A stretch of 55,881 nucleotides of DNA from assembly GCA_019245255.1 (NCBI GenBank), contig JAFARV010000614.1:1-55881 (forward strand). Reading direction: 5' to 3'. Source of the DNA: Acidobacteriaceae bacterium (GTDB lineage Bacteria > Acidobacteriota > Terriglobia > Bryobacterales > Bryobacteraceae). A program made the translations under genes and the position numbers. The notes beneath the pieces were generated by a model that saw nothing but the letters and a program-made list of their open reading frames with translations, ran no database searches and had not been told where the DNA came from. This document shows, one piece after another, positions 18,644 to 28,035 of this stretch; the first letter of the stretch is position 1, and every line of letters begins with the position of its first letter.

Positions 18644-19690
18644 CTAGACGTGATTTTGTTCGGTCGAATTCGTACTCCACCGCAGCAATGTTGCGCCCCA
18701 GGAATAGCCGACGCCGAAGCCGACCAGCATCACGGTCGAACCCTCCTTCAGACGGCCTGCGGCTTGCGCATGCTTCAGCGCAATAGGCAGCGTCGACGAG
18801 ACGGTATTGCCGCAGTGCGCCATACTTACTTGGAATTTGTCCGCCGGAATCTTGATGCGTTTCCGTAAGTGCTCAAGCATGTACTTGTTCGCCTGATGGA
18901 AGACGAATAAGTCAACCTGATCGAGACTTAAGCCCGCGCGCTCGAGTAGAGCCGAGACGCTTTTCGGCACCGCACCGATAGTGAAATTAAATATCTCCGC
19001 GCCATCCATGAACAGGTTGTCGTCGCTGCGGACGTTGGCGCTTTCGTCTTCCTTCTCAACAGCGGTTTCAGCAGTGCGCGCCTGGCGCATGGCGCCTGTC
19101 CGCACGATGAGATTCGGCGCGCCCTGTCCGTCCGTTCCGTACACGAATGGACCCATCAGCGGTTGCTCGGATTCAATTGCCGTCAAAAGCGTTGCTGCGG
19201 CTGCGTCGCCGAATATTGTCCGGACGCTTTTGTCACGGGGATGCAGGAATTTGCTGTATGTTTCCGCTGTCAGTAGCAGCACCTTCCGGGCCTGTCCGCT
19301 TGCGATGAGGCCTTCCGCTAGCCCGAGCCCATACACATATCCCGAGCAGCCGAGATTAAAGTCGAGCGCCCCGGCACTGGTTGGAATGCCCAGACGATCC
19401 TGCACCAGACACGCGGTCGTCGGCAGAAAGTAATCCGGGCTCTGCGTGCACAGTAAAACGTAATCGATTTCTTCGGGGCGGCAGGCGCCTGACTCAAAAA
19501 GCTTTTGAGCAGCGGCCACGGCGAGATCCGACGAGCACTCATTTTCAGCCGCGATGTGGCGCTCGTGAATACCCGTCTTATCATCGATCTTTTCAACCGA
19601 CCATTCTGGAAACTCAGTTGAAAGATTTGCCGTCGAAACCACCTTTTCAGGCAGATAGTATTCGATGGCCGCGATCGCCGCATGTTTCAT
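18644..19690 (-). CDS. 3-oxoacyl-ACP synthase III family protein
   Basis: 348 aa KAS III: DKTGIHERHIA, DFNLGCSGYVYGL, VFHQANKYMLEHL, HCGNTVSSTLPIAL. Confidence 0.92.
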   Translation of the reverse strand: MKHAAIAAIEYYLPEKVVSTANLSTEFPEWSVEKIDDKTGIHERHIAAENECSSDLAVAAAQKLFESGACRPEEIDYVLLCTQSPDYFLPTTACLVQDRLGIPTSAGALDFNLGCSGYVYGLGLAEGLIASGQARKVLLLTAETYSKFLHPRDKSVRTIFGDAAAATLLTAIESEQPLMGPFVYGTDGQGAPNLIVRTGAMRQARTAETAVEKEDESANVRSDDNLFMDGAEIFNFTIGAVPKSVSALLERAGLSLDQVDLFVFHQANKYMLEHLRKRIKIPADKFQVSMAHCGNTVSSTLPIALKHAQAAGRLKEGSTVMLVGFGVGYSWGATLLRWSTNSTEQNHV

Positions 19691-20448
19691 TGCGCCGAAT
19701 ACCCTCCATCGAGCACGAGCGTTGAACCCGTAATCCAGCGGCCCGTATCCGCCAGCAGAAACGCTGCCGCATGGGCCACATCACGCGGCGTTCCGAAGCC
19801 AAGCGGATGTGCCGCTTCAAGAGCTTGCATCTGTTCCTCAGTCAATAGATCGCGTAGCTGGTCGAGCATCTCCGTTTGGACAAAACCGGGCGCGAGACAG
19901 TTCACACGTACGCGTTCCGGAGCAAGCTCGACGGCAAGCGATTTGACAAATGCCGTGAGTGCACCCTTGGTCGCGCCGTAAACGGAAATGGCCGGCTTCC
20001 CGGTGAACGCCATCACAGACGATACAAAGACAACGCTGCCCCCCTCCGCCGTATGGCAGCCCTTTTGGGCGAAACCGCGCGCCAACATAATGGCGCTGTA
20101 CAGATTCGTACGCACCAGATCGTCGACCCGCTTCTCGTTGGCGAACCGGATGGGCATAGCCGATTGCTTGCCTGCCGCGTGGACGATCCCATACAGCGGC
20201 CCGGTTTCGGAAACCAGCGTCTGGATCCATTTCGGGATGTCATCGGTTTGGGACAGATCGAAGACGATTGCTCGATGACCCTCGCCTGTTAGCGAGGCGC
20301 GCGTCTCCTCGAGCCGCTGTTCGTTCCGGCCCGTGAGGACCACCCGGGCATTTAGCTGGCTGAGGAGGATGGCTACTTCCCGCCCGATCCCCGACGACGC
20401 GCCCGTAACGAGCACCGTGCGGCCGTTGAGATCGAGGGGGTTGAGCAA
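19687..20448 (-). CDS. SDR-family oxidoreductase (FabG-like)
   Basis: VLVTGASSGIGREVAILLS, VYGATKGALTAFVKSLAVELAPERVRVNCLAPG. Confidence 0.93.
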   Translation of the reverse strand: MLNPLDLNGRTVLVTGASSGIGREVAILLSQLNARVVLTGRNEQRLEETRASLTGEGHRAIVFDLSQTDDIPKWIQTLVSETGPLYGIVHAAGKQSAMPIRFANEKRVDDLVRTNLYSAIMLARGFAQKGCHTAEGGSVVFVSSVMAFTGKPAISVYGATKGALTAFVKSLAVELAPERVRVNCLAPGFVQTEMLDQLRDLLTEEQMQALEAAHPLGFGTPRDVAHAAAFLLADTGRWITGSTLVLDGGYSAQ

Positions 20449-20472
20449 ACCGTATACTCGAACTTGAACCGC

Positions 20473-20694
20473 TTATGCGACCTTGGCCAATTTGGCCAGA
20501 TCATCGACCGTTTCACAATCCCTGATCTGCCGTGGCGACACTTTGGCGCCGTTCGAGTCCGCCAAGGCAATGTATTCGACCATCGCCAGCGAGTTCCAGT
20601 TTTCCAGGTCTTCCAGGTTCTCGGGCCCGGACAGGGTGCCTGCCGGCAGTTCGAGCAAAGTGTCCAATGCGGATAAGAATTCTTGTCGGGTCAT
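20473..20694 (-). CDS. Acyl carrier protein
   Basis: MTRQEFLSALDTLLELPAGTLSGPENLEDLENWNSLAMVEYIALADSNGAKVSPRQIRDCETVDDLAKL; candidate phosphopantetheine Ser in WNSL. Confidence 0.85.
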   Translation of the reverse strand: MTRQEFLSALDTLLELPAGTLSGPENLEDLENWNSLAMVEYIALADSNGAKVSPRQIRDCETVDDLAKLAKVA

Positions 20695-20768
20695 GTGGAT
20701 AGAGGCGGGCCGAGCCGCTATGGAATGCTTATCGGCCTTTTCTGTATAACACAACGACGCAAAACCGC

Positions 20769-21500
20769 ATGAGCGTCTTCGACAGGCTGATTCTCAACAT
20801 AAAACGCGGCGAAGGGCCGGTCTATGGCAGCGCGCGGTCGCTCGCTCGCGTGTTCCTCCGCCCCCAGGCTCCACGTTTGCCAAAATTATTAAGGCCTGTA
20901 TTTCGAGGCATTTACGAGCTGCACTACTTAGCCATCCAAAGCGCCAGAGTGCTCGTGAACGTCTGTTACCGGCATCCGTTGTTCCAGGCGCGGTGCACTT
21001 CGTTTGGCAGAAACGTGTCGCTCGACGGCCTGCCATTCGTCAGCGGCCACGTCGCAATTCACATTGGCGACAACGTCTGGCTGGGCGGCGGAATCGACAT
21101 CATGGCAGCCCGGTTTCTCGAAAATCCGCAGCTCATCATTAAAGACGGTGCCCAGATCAGCTGGAACGTGCGGATTACCGTGAACCGGGAGGTAGTGATC
21201 GAGGAGAATGCGCGCATTTCGTTCGATTGCCGGATATCCGACAGCGATGGCCATCCGCGCGAGGCCGATTTGCGGCGCCAGGATGCGCCTGTCGACCCAA
21301 GGGACATCCGGCCGGTGCGGATCTGCCGCGATGCGTGGATCGGCAACGGCGCGCACATTATGAAGGGTGTCACGGTGGGCGAAGGAGCGATCGTGGGCGC
21401 GAATAGCGTGGTGATTACGGACGTGCCGCCGTATTCACTCGTGCTCGGAAACCCGGCCGAGGTGTATTTCAAGAATTATGGGCGGCCCAAGAGGACGTAA
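20769..21500 (+). CDS. Left-handed beta-helix acyltransferase (WbbJ/NodL-like)
   Basis: HIGDNVWLGGGIDI...DAWIGNGAHIMKGVTVGEGAIVGANSVVITDVPPYSLVLGNPA. Confidence 0.9.
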   Translation: MSVFDRLILNIKRGEGPVYGSARSLARVFLRPQAPRLPKLLRPVFRGIYELHYLAIQSARVLVNVCYRHPLFQARCTSFGRNVSLDGLPFVSGHVAIHIGDNVWLGGGIDIMAARFLENPQLIIKDGAQISWNVRITVNREVVIEENARISFDCRISDSDGHPREADLRRQDAPVDPRDIRPVRICRDAWIGNGAHIMKGVTVGEGAIVGANSVVITDVPPYSLVLGNPAEVYFKNYGRPKRT

Positions 21501-21512
21501 AAGCAACATGTT

Positions 21513-22631
21513 ATGCGTGCAGACTACCGCAATATACAATGTAAGGTGCGTCAAAAAACCGCTCTTATAACAGGTTCGTGCGGACTCATTGGCTCTGAGG
21601 TTACTGTCCATCTTGCCAAGAACGGGTTTCGCGTTTTCGGCGTAGACAATAATCAACGTGCTGTCTTTTTTGGCCCGGAAGGCGATACCACCTGGTCACT
21701 CCGCCGCCTACAAACAGAAATCCCTGATTATACACACTTCGACGTTGATATCCGTAACCGGCCGGGTATACTCGAAATCGTTAAAAAGGCCCGCCCGGAT
21801 GCCATCGTCCACACGGCAGCTCAGCCATCTCACGATAGAGCCGCATCCATTCCTTTTGACGACTTCGATACGAATGCCGTTGGGACATTGAACGTTCTAG
21901 AGGCTGCTCGTCAGGCATGCCCTGAGACGCCCTTCGTTCATATGTCGACGAATAAAGTTTACGGGGACCTACCAAATACGATCGTTTTGCGCGAACTCGG
22001 CACGCGTTGGGAGTACGCCGACCCGCATTACGAGCACGGCATTCCGGAAACTTTTTCAATTGATCAATCAAAGCACTCGCTTTTCGGCGCCTCGAAAGTT
22101 GCGGCCGACATAACGGTGCAGGAGTATGGACGATACTTCAATATGCCAACCTGTTGCTTGCGCGGTGGATGCTTAACTGGACCCAATCATTCGGGGGTTG
22201 AGTTGCATGGTTTCTTAAGTTACCTGGTCCGTTGCAACATCGCGCGCCGCGAATATAAGATCTTTGGCTATAAAGGGAAACAGGTTCGCGACAACATCCA
22301 TTCCGAGGATGTCGCGAATTTTATTCTCGCATTTTGCAATGCTCCTCGAATCGCAGAAGTATACAACATTGGCGGCGGCAAGGAGAACGCCTGTTCCATT
22401 CTTGAAGCCTTTGCGATCATCGAGCAGCTAACGGGGAAGGCCCAACGCTACACCTATATAGAGCAACATCGGAGCGGCGATCACATTTGCTACTACAGCG
22501 ATCTTCGCAAACTGAAAGTGCATTACCCACAATGGGAAATTACGCACCCATTGCACAATATTTTTCGCGAAATCGCTTCTTCCTGGGACCTGCGGCTCCG
22601 GCAGGATGCTCTGGCAGGCGCCTCCGCTTAA
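21513..22631 (+). CDS. NAD-dependent epimerase/dehydratase
   Basis: [34 protein letters not shown]-paratose-2-epimerase-like NKVYGD and [14 protein letters not shown]. Confidence 0.9.
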   Translation: MRADYRNIQCKVRQKTALITGSCGLIGSEVTVHLAKNGFRVFGVDNNQRAVFFGPEGDTTWSLRRLQTEIPDYTHFDVDIRNRPGILEIVKKARPDAIVHTAAQPSHDRAASIPFDDFDTNAVGTLNVLEAARQACPETPFVHMSTNKVYGDLPNTIVLRELGTRWEYADPHYEHGIPETFSIDQSKHSLFGASKVAADITVQEYGRYFNMPTCCLRGGCLTGPNHSGVELHGFLSYLVRCNIARREYKIFGYKGKQVRDNIHSEDVANFILAFCNAPRIAEVYNIGGGKENACSILEAFAIIEQLTGKAQRYTYIEQHRSGDHICYYSDLRKLKVHYPQWEITHPLHNIFREIASSWDLRLRQDALAGASA

Positions 22632-22634
22632 GGA

Positions 22635-23711
22635 ATGAGGTTTCTCATTAGTGGCGTCTGCGGGTTTGTAGGCTCCCGTCTTGCACTTGCGCTTACGGAG
22701 CGCGCGCCGAACACAGAGATTGTGGGCGTCGATAATTTGTTACGGCCTGGTTCCGAGCTAAATCGGCATGAACTCGCCTCCAGAGGTGTTCGCTTCATGC
22801 ATGGTGACGTTCGGATGAGAAGCGATGTCGAATCTCTGCCAGTGTGCGATTTCGTCATCGATGCTGCCGCCAATCCGAGTGTGTTGGCGGGGGTTGATGG
22901 CCGATCCAGTGCACGTCAGCTATGTGAGCACAACTTAATGGGGACGCTCAACGTACTCGAATACTGCCGTAACGAAAAGGCCGGCCTTGTACTTCTGAGC
23001 AGTAGCCGCGTCTATTCAGTTCAACATCTGGCGACATTGCCAATGTGCGTCGCCGATGAGGCGTTCCACCTCCGTCCAGACCCGGGATGCCTAACAAACG
23101 GTGTTAGTCAGGAAGGTGTTGCCGAGTGCTTTCCGGTCCAACAGCCGATATCGCTTTACGGCGCCACCAAGCTCTCCTCCGAGATTATGGCGATCGAATA
23201 TGGAGCAGCTTTTTCCTTTCCGGTTTGGATCAATCGCTGCGGCGTTCTTACGGGCGCCGGTCAATTTGGCACAGCTGAACAGGGCATCTTTTCGTACTGG
23301 CTGCATGCCCACGCCGCAAGGCTTCCATTGCGCTATATCGGCTTTGGAGGGTATGGATACCAAGTTCGAGATGCATTTCATCCCGATGATTTGGCAGACC
23401 TAATCTTGGCTCAGATCCGCCGCGACCCCGCGGGCAATGCGGTATACAACATTGGCGGAGGCCCAAGCAACACGATGTCGCTTGCGCAGTTGACTCGATG
23501 GTGTAATGAGCGCTTTGGCGTACATGCCCCATCCCGCGATGTTAGCCCCAGGCCTTTCGATATCCCCTGGATCGTCATGGACAACCAGCGCGCGGGTAAT
23601 GATTTTCAGTGGCGCCCGACAAGATCACTGCTATCTATTCTGGAAGAGATTGCAAATCACGTTGAAGCACATCCCGACTGGCTGCACCGAACCGGGGCAT
23701 ATGGGCGCTGA
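22635..23711 (+). CDS. NAD-dependent epimerase/dehydratase (adjacent paralogue)
   Basis: MRFLISGVCGFVGSRLALALTERAPNTEIVGVDNLLRPGSELNR; SSRVYS; GGGPSNTMSLAQL. Confidence 0.9.
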   Translation: MRFLISGVCGFVGSRLALALTERAPNTEIVGVDNLLRPGSELNRHELASRGVRFMHGDVRMRSDVESLPVCDFVIDAAANPSVLAGVDGRSSARQLCEHNLMGTLNVLEYCRNEKAGLVLLSSSRVYSVQHLATLPMCVADEAFHLRPDPGCLTNGVSQEGVAECFPVQQPISLYGATKLSSEIMAIEYGAAFSFPVWINRCGVLTGAGQFGTAEQGIFSYWLHAHAARLPLRYIGFGGYGYQVRDAFHPDDLADLILAQIRRDPAGNAVYNIGGGPSNTMSLAQLTRWCNERFGVHAPSRDVSPRPFDIPWIVMDNQRAGNDFQWRPTRSLLSILEEIANHVEAHPDWLHRTGAYGR

Positions 23712-24465
23712 TCAACATGAAGATGCTCTTTCTCTTCTTAGCGTCATAATTCCGGCACGGGACGAGATAGGCTGCATTACATCTACCTTGGAGCATTTGT
23801 TTGTCGAACTCAGGCTGCACGCTGTCCCTCACGAAATCGTGGTAGTTGATGATGGAAGTACCGATGGCACATGGGAACGCTTATTATCACTGGTTGAGCG
23901 AGTGCCTACCTTGCGGCCTGTCCAAAACAGTGGTCCGCACGGATTTGGCCGCGCTGTCGTCTGTGGCTTCGAGCACATGACGGGCGATGCCGTTGTCATC
24001 ATGATGGCGGATGAATCGGACGACTGCCGGGATGTCGTTAGATATTGGAAGTTACTCAATGAAGGCTGGGATGCTGTTTTTGGTTCCAGGTTTATCAGAG
24101 GTGGAGGCGTCATTGATTATCCCTGGTTGAAGCTCAGAATAAATCGCTTGGCGAATCTATTAATCCGACTGCTATTCAGGATAAGATTGAATGACACAAC
24201 CAATGCATTCAAGGCATACCGACGATCTGTTGTTGAAGGCTGCAGGCCTTGGCTCTCTCCACATTTTAATCTCACCGTTGAGCTGCCGTTGAAAACAATT
24301 GTGCGTGGCTACACATGGACCGTAGTTCCAATAACATGGCGCAATCGCAGAACTGGCGAAGCAAAACTGAAGCTCAAAGAGATGGGCAGTCGTTATTTAT
24401 TCATCTGCTTCTACGTATGGCTTGAAAAGTACTTCAGCGGCGGCGATTACCGGAAATCTGATTGA
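23701..24465 (+). CDS. Glycosyltransferase family 2 (polyprenyl-phosphate glycosyltransferase-like)
   Basis: LSVIIPARDEIGCITSTLEHL..EIVVVDDGSTDGTWERL; start moved from the ORF track, overlapping the preceding stop. Confidence 0.88.
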   Translation: MGADQHEDALSLLSVIIPARDEIGCITSTLEHLFVELRLHAVPHEIVVVDDGSTDGTWERLLSLVERVPTLRPVQNSGPHGFGRAVVCGFEHMTGDAVVIMMADESDDCRDVVRYWKLLNEGWDAVFGSRFIRGGGVIDYPWLKLRINRLANLLIRLLFRIRLNDTTNAFKAYRRSVVEGCRPWLSPHFNLTVELPLKTIVRGYTWTVVPITWRNRRTGEAKLKLKEMGSRYLFICFYVWLEKYFSGGDYRKSD

Positions 24466-24477
24466 TACGGTGATGTA

Positions 24478-26115
24478 GTGGGCGAACTGTTTCGGCTAGA
24501 AAAGCCGCGTCAATCTCTTGCCTTCAGCGGAGAAAGGTTCACAACTGAAGCAGGTGGACAAATTGAGACCGAGCATCTCCACCGGTACCTGTTGGCGCGC
24601 GAATTCTGTAGGGGTAAGGATGTGCTCGATGTTGCGTCTGGAGAAGGATACGGTGCAGCTATTTTGGCGAAGGTTGCGCGATCCACCATCGGCGTAGAAA
24701 TCGACCCGCCAGCAGCGACACATGCACATCAGTCGTATTCGCGGTCAAACCTGAGGTTTGTGTGTGGTGATGCCCGCCAGCTTCCATTAGCAGACGCATC
24801 GGTGGATGTTGTGGTCTCATTTGAGACGCTGGAACACTTCGCCGAACATGACGAATTTCTACTGGAGGTGAAACGAGTTCTGCGCCCGAATGGGATTGTT
24901 GTAATATCAACGCCCGATCGAGACGTGTACTCGCCAGTCGGCAGGCCCGCAAACCCATTTCACGTACGCGAACTCACGGCTGAACAATTTAGATCAGCGT
25001 TGGGCCGGGTCTTTGTCGAGCATGCGGTGTATGTTCAGCGGCCGCTTGCCGGATCGGTGATCATGCCGTCGGAGTCTGGTAGATGTGATGGAGCGATTCT
25101 CTCATTTGAGAAGCGCGACCCCGATCACATCGAAGCGGATTCTGGGCTGCCGCGAGCTGTCTACTTAATTGCTTTTGCATCTGCTCAACCTGTTCCGAAC
25201 GTATTCTCAACCAGCCTCTATGTGAGCGATAGCTCTCTTGAACAGCCAGATGCACAACAGCGCCAAGATCACACAACACTTCAAATATTCTCGGGTGGTC
25301 ACGGTGGTTATTCCGAAGAGCTTAGCTTAAGAAAGGCGTTCCGGTTAGGTGTATGGGAAAACCTTTTTTTTGACATTCCAGCGGCGATCAGTGGGCAAAT
25401 CAGAATTGACCCGGCCGATCGTCCTGGGATAGCGGAAGTTTCGCGTATTGCACTGACCACAGACACTGGCGACTTAGTATGGAGCTCTGAAGCTTCCGGT
25501 GCGGTGCAGGAGCTAAAAGCAGCCGGTACGGCCATGATCATACCTCATAGTGATGGTTTGCTGTTGCTGAGCACGGGGCCGGATCCGCAGGTTCTCGTCC
25601 CCCAATTGACGCACAAAGGCGCGCGACTGCATGTGGAGATCTCGTTGCGATTCGATCAAAATCCACATGCGATGAGTGAGGCGGTCAATCAGCACATCAC
25701 CCGACGAATTGAAACACTGGCGCAAAATCATTATCGGGAACTTGAAGCAAAGCAAAAGGAGCTTGTCTACTGCAATGAGAGGATTTCGCAAATCTCAATA
25801 CAACTCCGGGCTTCTGAAAGTGAGCGCATGCTAACACTTGCTGATTACAAGCAGGTTTTGGCGGAACGGAACGACCTTCGGCGCGAGGTGGGCGTAATAG
25901 AGGCGGCACTCGCCGGAACTGGCCAGCAACAGAAAGCTGAGCTCGAGCGTTTGCAACGAGAGCTGAGTGTGCACCAAATTAACTTACATTCCATGGAGGA
26001 TCAGCTTCGCTCGGAACAGCAGATTAATGCCGCGGTCCTTCGCTCTGTATCCTGGAGGGTAACCCGGCCCTGCCGGACTGTGATGGCGTTTGCAAGGAAA
26101 CTGCTTCGGCGATGA
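24478..26115 (+). CDS. Class I SAM methyltransferase with long C-terminal extension and coiled coil
   Basis: DVLDVASGEGYGAAILAKVA..GVEIDPPA..VVVSFETLEHFAEHDEFLLEVKRVLRPNG; Glu/Gln-rich C-terminus; GTG start. Confidence 0.85.
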   Translation: MGELFRLEKPRQSLAFSGERFTTEAGGQIETEHLHRYLLAREFCRGKDVLDVASGEGYGAAILAKVARSTIGVEIDPPAATHAHQSYSRSNLRFVCGDARQLPLADASVDVVVSFETLEHFAEHDEFLLEVKRVLRPNGIVVISTPDRDVYSPVGRPANPFHVRELTAEQFRSALGRVFVEHAVYVQRPLAGSVIMPSESGRCDGAILSFEKRDPDHIEADSGLPRAVYLIAFASAQPVPNVFSTSLYVSDSSLEQPDAQQRQDHTTLQIFSGGHGGYSEELSLRKAFRLGVWENLFFDIPAAISGQIRIDPADRPGIAEVSRIALTTDTGDLVWSSEASGAVQELKAAGTAMIIPHSDGLLLLSTGPDPQVLVPQLTHKGARLHVEISLRFDQNPHAMSEAVNQHITRRIETLAQNHYRELEAKQKELVYCNERISQISIQLRASESERMLTLADYKQVLAERNDLRREVGVIEAALAGTGQQQKAELERLQRELSVHQINLHSMEDQLRSEQQINAAVLRSVSWRVTRPCRTVMAFARKLLRR

Positions 26116-28025
26116 CCTCGATATATGAAGACACTAAACCTGCTGCAGCGCACAATATACCGCGCTTGCTAAGCCGGCCCGTGGTGATCCTCATTCCTGC
26201 CTACGGCGCAGCGGATAGGCTTCGGACTTGTTTGAAGAGCTTGGCTGCGGACGCCCCGCGTAGCTGTAGTTTCTACGTAATTGACGACGGCACTCCAAAC
26301 GACAACATTGCGATGATTTGCGAGGAGACGCAAGCACATCTGCCTGAACTTCGATACATACGAAGCGACGTGAATCGAGGCTTCGTGCGCACATGTAACT
26401 TGGGCATGGAGCATTTTTGCCCGCAAGGGTCGGATCTCCTGCTCCTCAACTCTGATGTCGAAGTAACGCCTGATTTCCTCAACGAAATGCAGGCAGTATT
26501 AGATCTGCATGAAAAGCATGCTGTCGTTACGCCTCGAAGCAACAATGCCACGATATTCTCGATACCGTTTGCGGCTGACCGGTTGCCTCCTGCTGATTCC
26601 TTCGCACTTTGGCGTCGCCTCAAGCCGCACCTGCCGCGGTACTACGTAATGCCAACGGCCGTCGGCTTCTGCATGTTGATCAAGAGCACGGTTCTAGAAC
26701 GCTTTGGTTTATTTGACGACGTATATGGGTTTGGCTACAACGAAGAGAACGATTATGTGTGCCGCATCAACCGTTTCGGGTACTCGGCGGTTTCGGCAAA
26801 TTGGGCTTTTGTATTTCATCATGAAATGTCATCGTTCGGGCAACGGCGCGCCGATTTAGAGCGACGCAACCGCGCCGTGCTACTCACCAGGTACCCTGAA
26901 TATGAGCGCAAGGTGCATGATTACTGCCGTCTGCACGCCGATCCCATTGAAATCTTTGCGCCACTTTATTGCTCTCATCGCCCGCGGATTCTATACGACC
27001 TTTTTCATGTCTCTCCGATCTACAACGGAACAACTGAGTTCGCGCTAAATCTGCTTCGCGAGCTACCCTCTCTGCTCGGCAATGAGTATGAGTTACACGT
27101 GGGAATGAAAGGTGAACCACTCGAGTTCTTCTCGTCTGAGCTGCGAGGCCATTATCTCTATACTGATGATGCTGCTGATGCGACCGGGCGCTTCGATTTG
27201 GTATTCAAGCCCGGCCAAGTGTTCACTCTGGAGGAGTTTCGCCGAATGAATCGCTTGGCCCCTCGTGTGGCATATACCTTACAAGATATTATCGGCGTCA
27301 GGTGCGAGTATCTTAATTCGGCATATCGCCGGGTGTTGTTCAAAAGAGTTGCAGAACTGTCTGATCGCATATTTACCATCAGTGATTCCTCTCGATCGGA
27401 CTTTCGGGCCTTTTACGACTGCTACCTAGATTTGGAAGTAATTTACCATGGGACAACATTTACGGATACAAATCGAACAGGCGAGGGCGATTACATTCTT
27501 TTGGTCGGTAATCATTACTTTCATAAGGGAATAGCCGAGACGCTCCTGTTTCTGAAACATGCAGGACCGATTGTTGTGCTTGGGAGCGAATCGCACGTCG
27601 ATTCGTCCACCGCGAATGTTCGGTGGCTTGTCAGTGGCCAACTCACCAAACGCTATGTACGCAGTCTTTTCGCGAGAGCCAAGGTTATCATCTATCCGAG
27701 TCATTACGAGGGATTTGGATTGCCTGTTATGGATGCATTAGCACTCGGTAAGCCTGTCATTGCATTGGATACCGCGGTCAATCGCGAACTTGCAGCCGTC
27801 ACTCGTAATCCAAACTTGCATCTGGTATCGTCTGTTGCATGCTTAAGCGACATTCTGAAACGGGTGACGCCGATTCCTACGACTATTGGCCCCGTAAGAA
27901 CTTGGTGCGATGCCGCAAGACAGTACGTCAACGCATTTAAAGAACTGCTCGGCCGCGATATCGATGTCGTCAGGCTGCGAGCTCGCTGGGATTTCCTGCG
28001 CAGCCTTGAGGCCCTTCAGAACTAG
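26112..28025 (+). CDS. Bifunctional GT2-GT4 glycosyltransferase fusion
   Basis: N-terminal GT2 VVILIPAYGAADRLRTCLKSL..FYVIDDGT..LLLLNSDVEV; C-terminal GT4 YPSHYEGFGLPVMDALALGKPVIALD. Confidence 0.88.
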   Translation: MTSIYEDTKPAAAHNIPRLLSRPVVILIPAYGAADRLRTCLKSLAADAPRSCSFYVIDDGTPNDNIAMICEETQAHLPELRYIRSDVNRGFVRTCNLGMEHFCPQGSDLLLLNSDVEVTPDFLNEMQAVLDLHEKHAVVTPRSNNATIFSIPFAADRLPPADSFALWRRLKPHLPRYYVMPTAVGFCMLIKSTVLERFGLFDDVYGFGYNEENDYVCRINRFGYSAVSANWAFVFHHEMSSFGQRRADLERRNRAVLLTRYPEYERKVHDYCRLHADPIEIFAPLYCSHRPRILYDLFHVSPIYNGTTEFALNLLRELPSLLGNEYELHVGMKGEPLEFFSSELRGHYLYTDDAADATGRFDLVFKPGQVFTLEEFRRMNRLAPRVAYTLQDIIGVRCEYLNSAYRRVLFKRVAELSDRIFTISDSSRSDFRAFYDCYLDLEVIYHGTTFTDTNRTGEGDYILLVGNHYFHKGIAETLLFLKHAGPIVVLGSESHVDSSTANVRWLVSGQLTKRYVRSLFARAKVIIYPSHYEGFGLPVMDALALGKPVIALDTAVNRELAAVTRNPNLHLVSSVACLSDILKRVTPIPTTIGPVRTWCDAARQYVNAFKELLGRDIDVVRLRARWDFLRSLEALQN

Positions 28026-28035
28026 GAAGCTCGCG

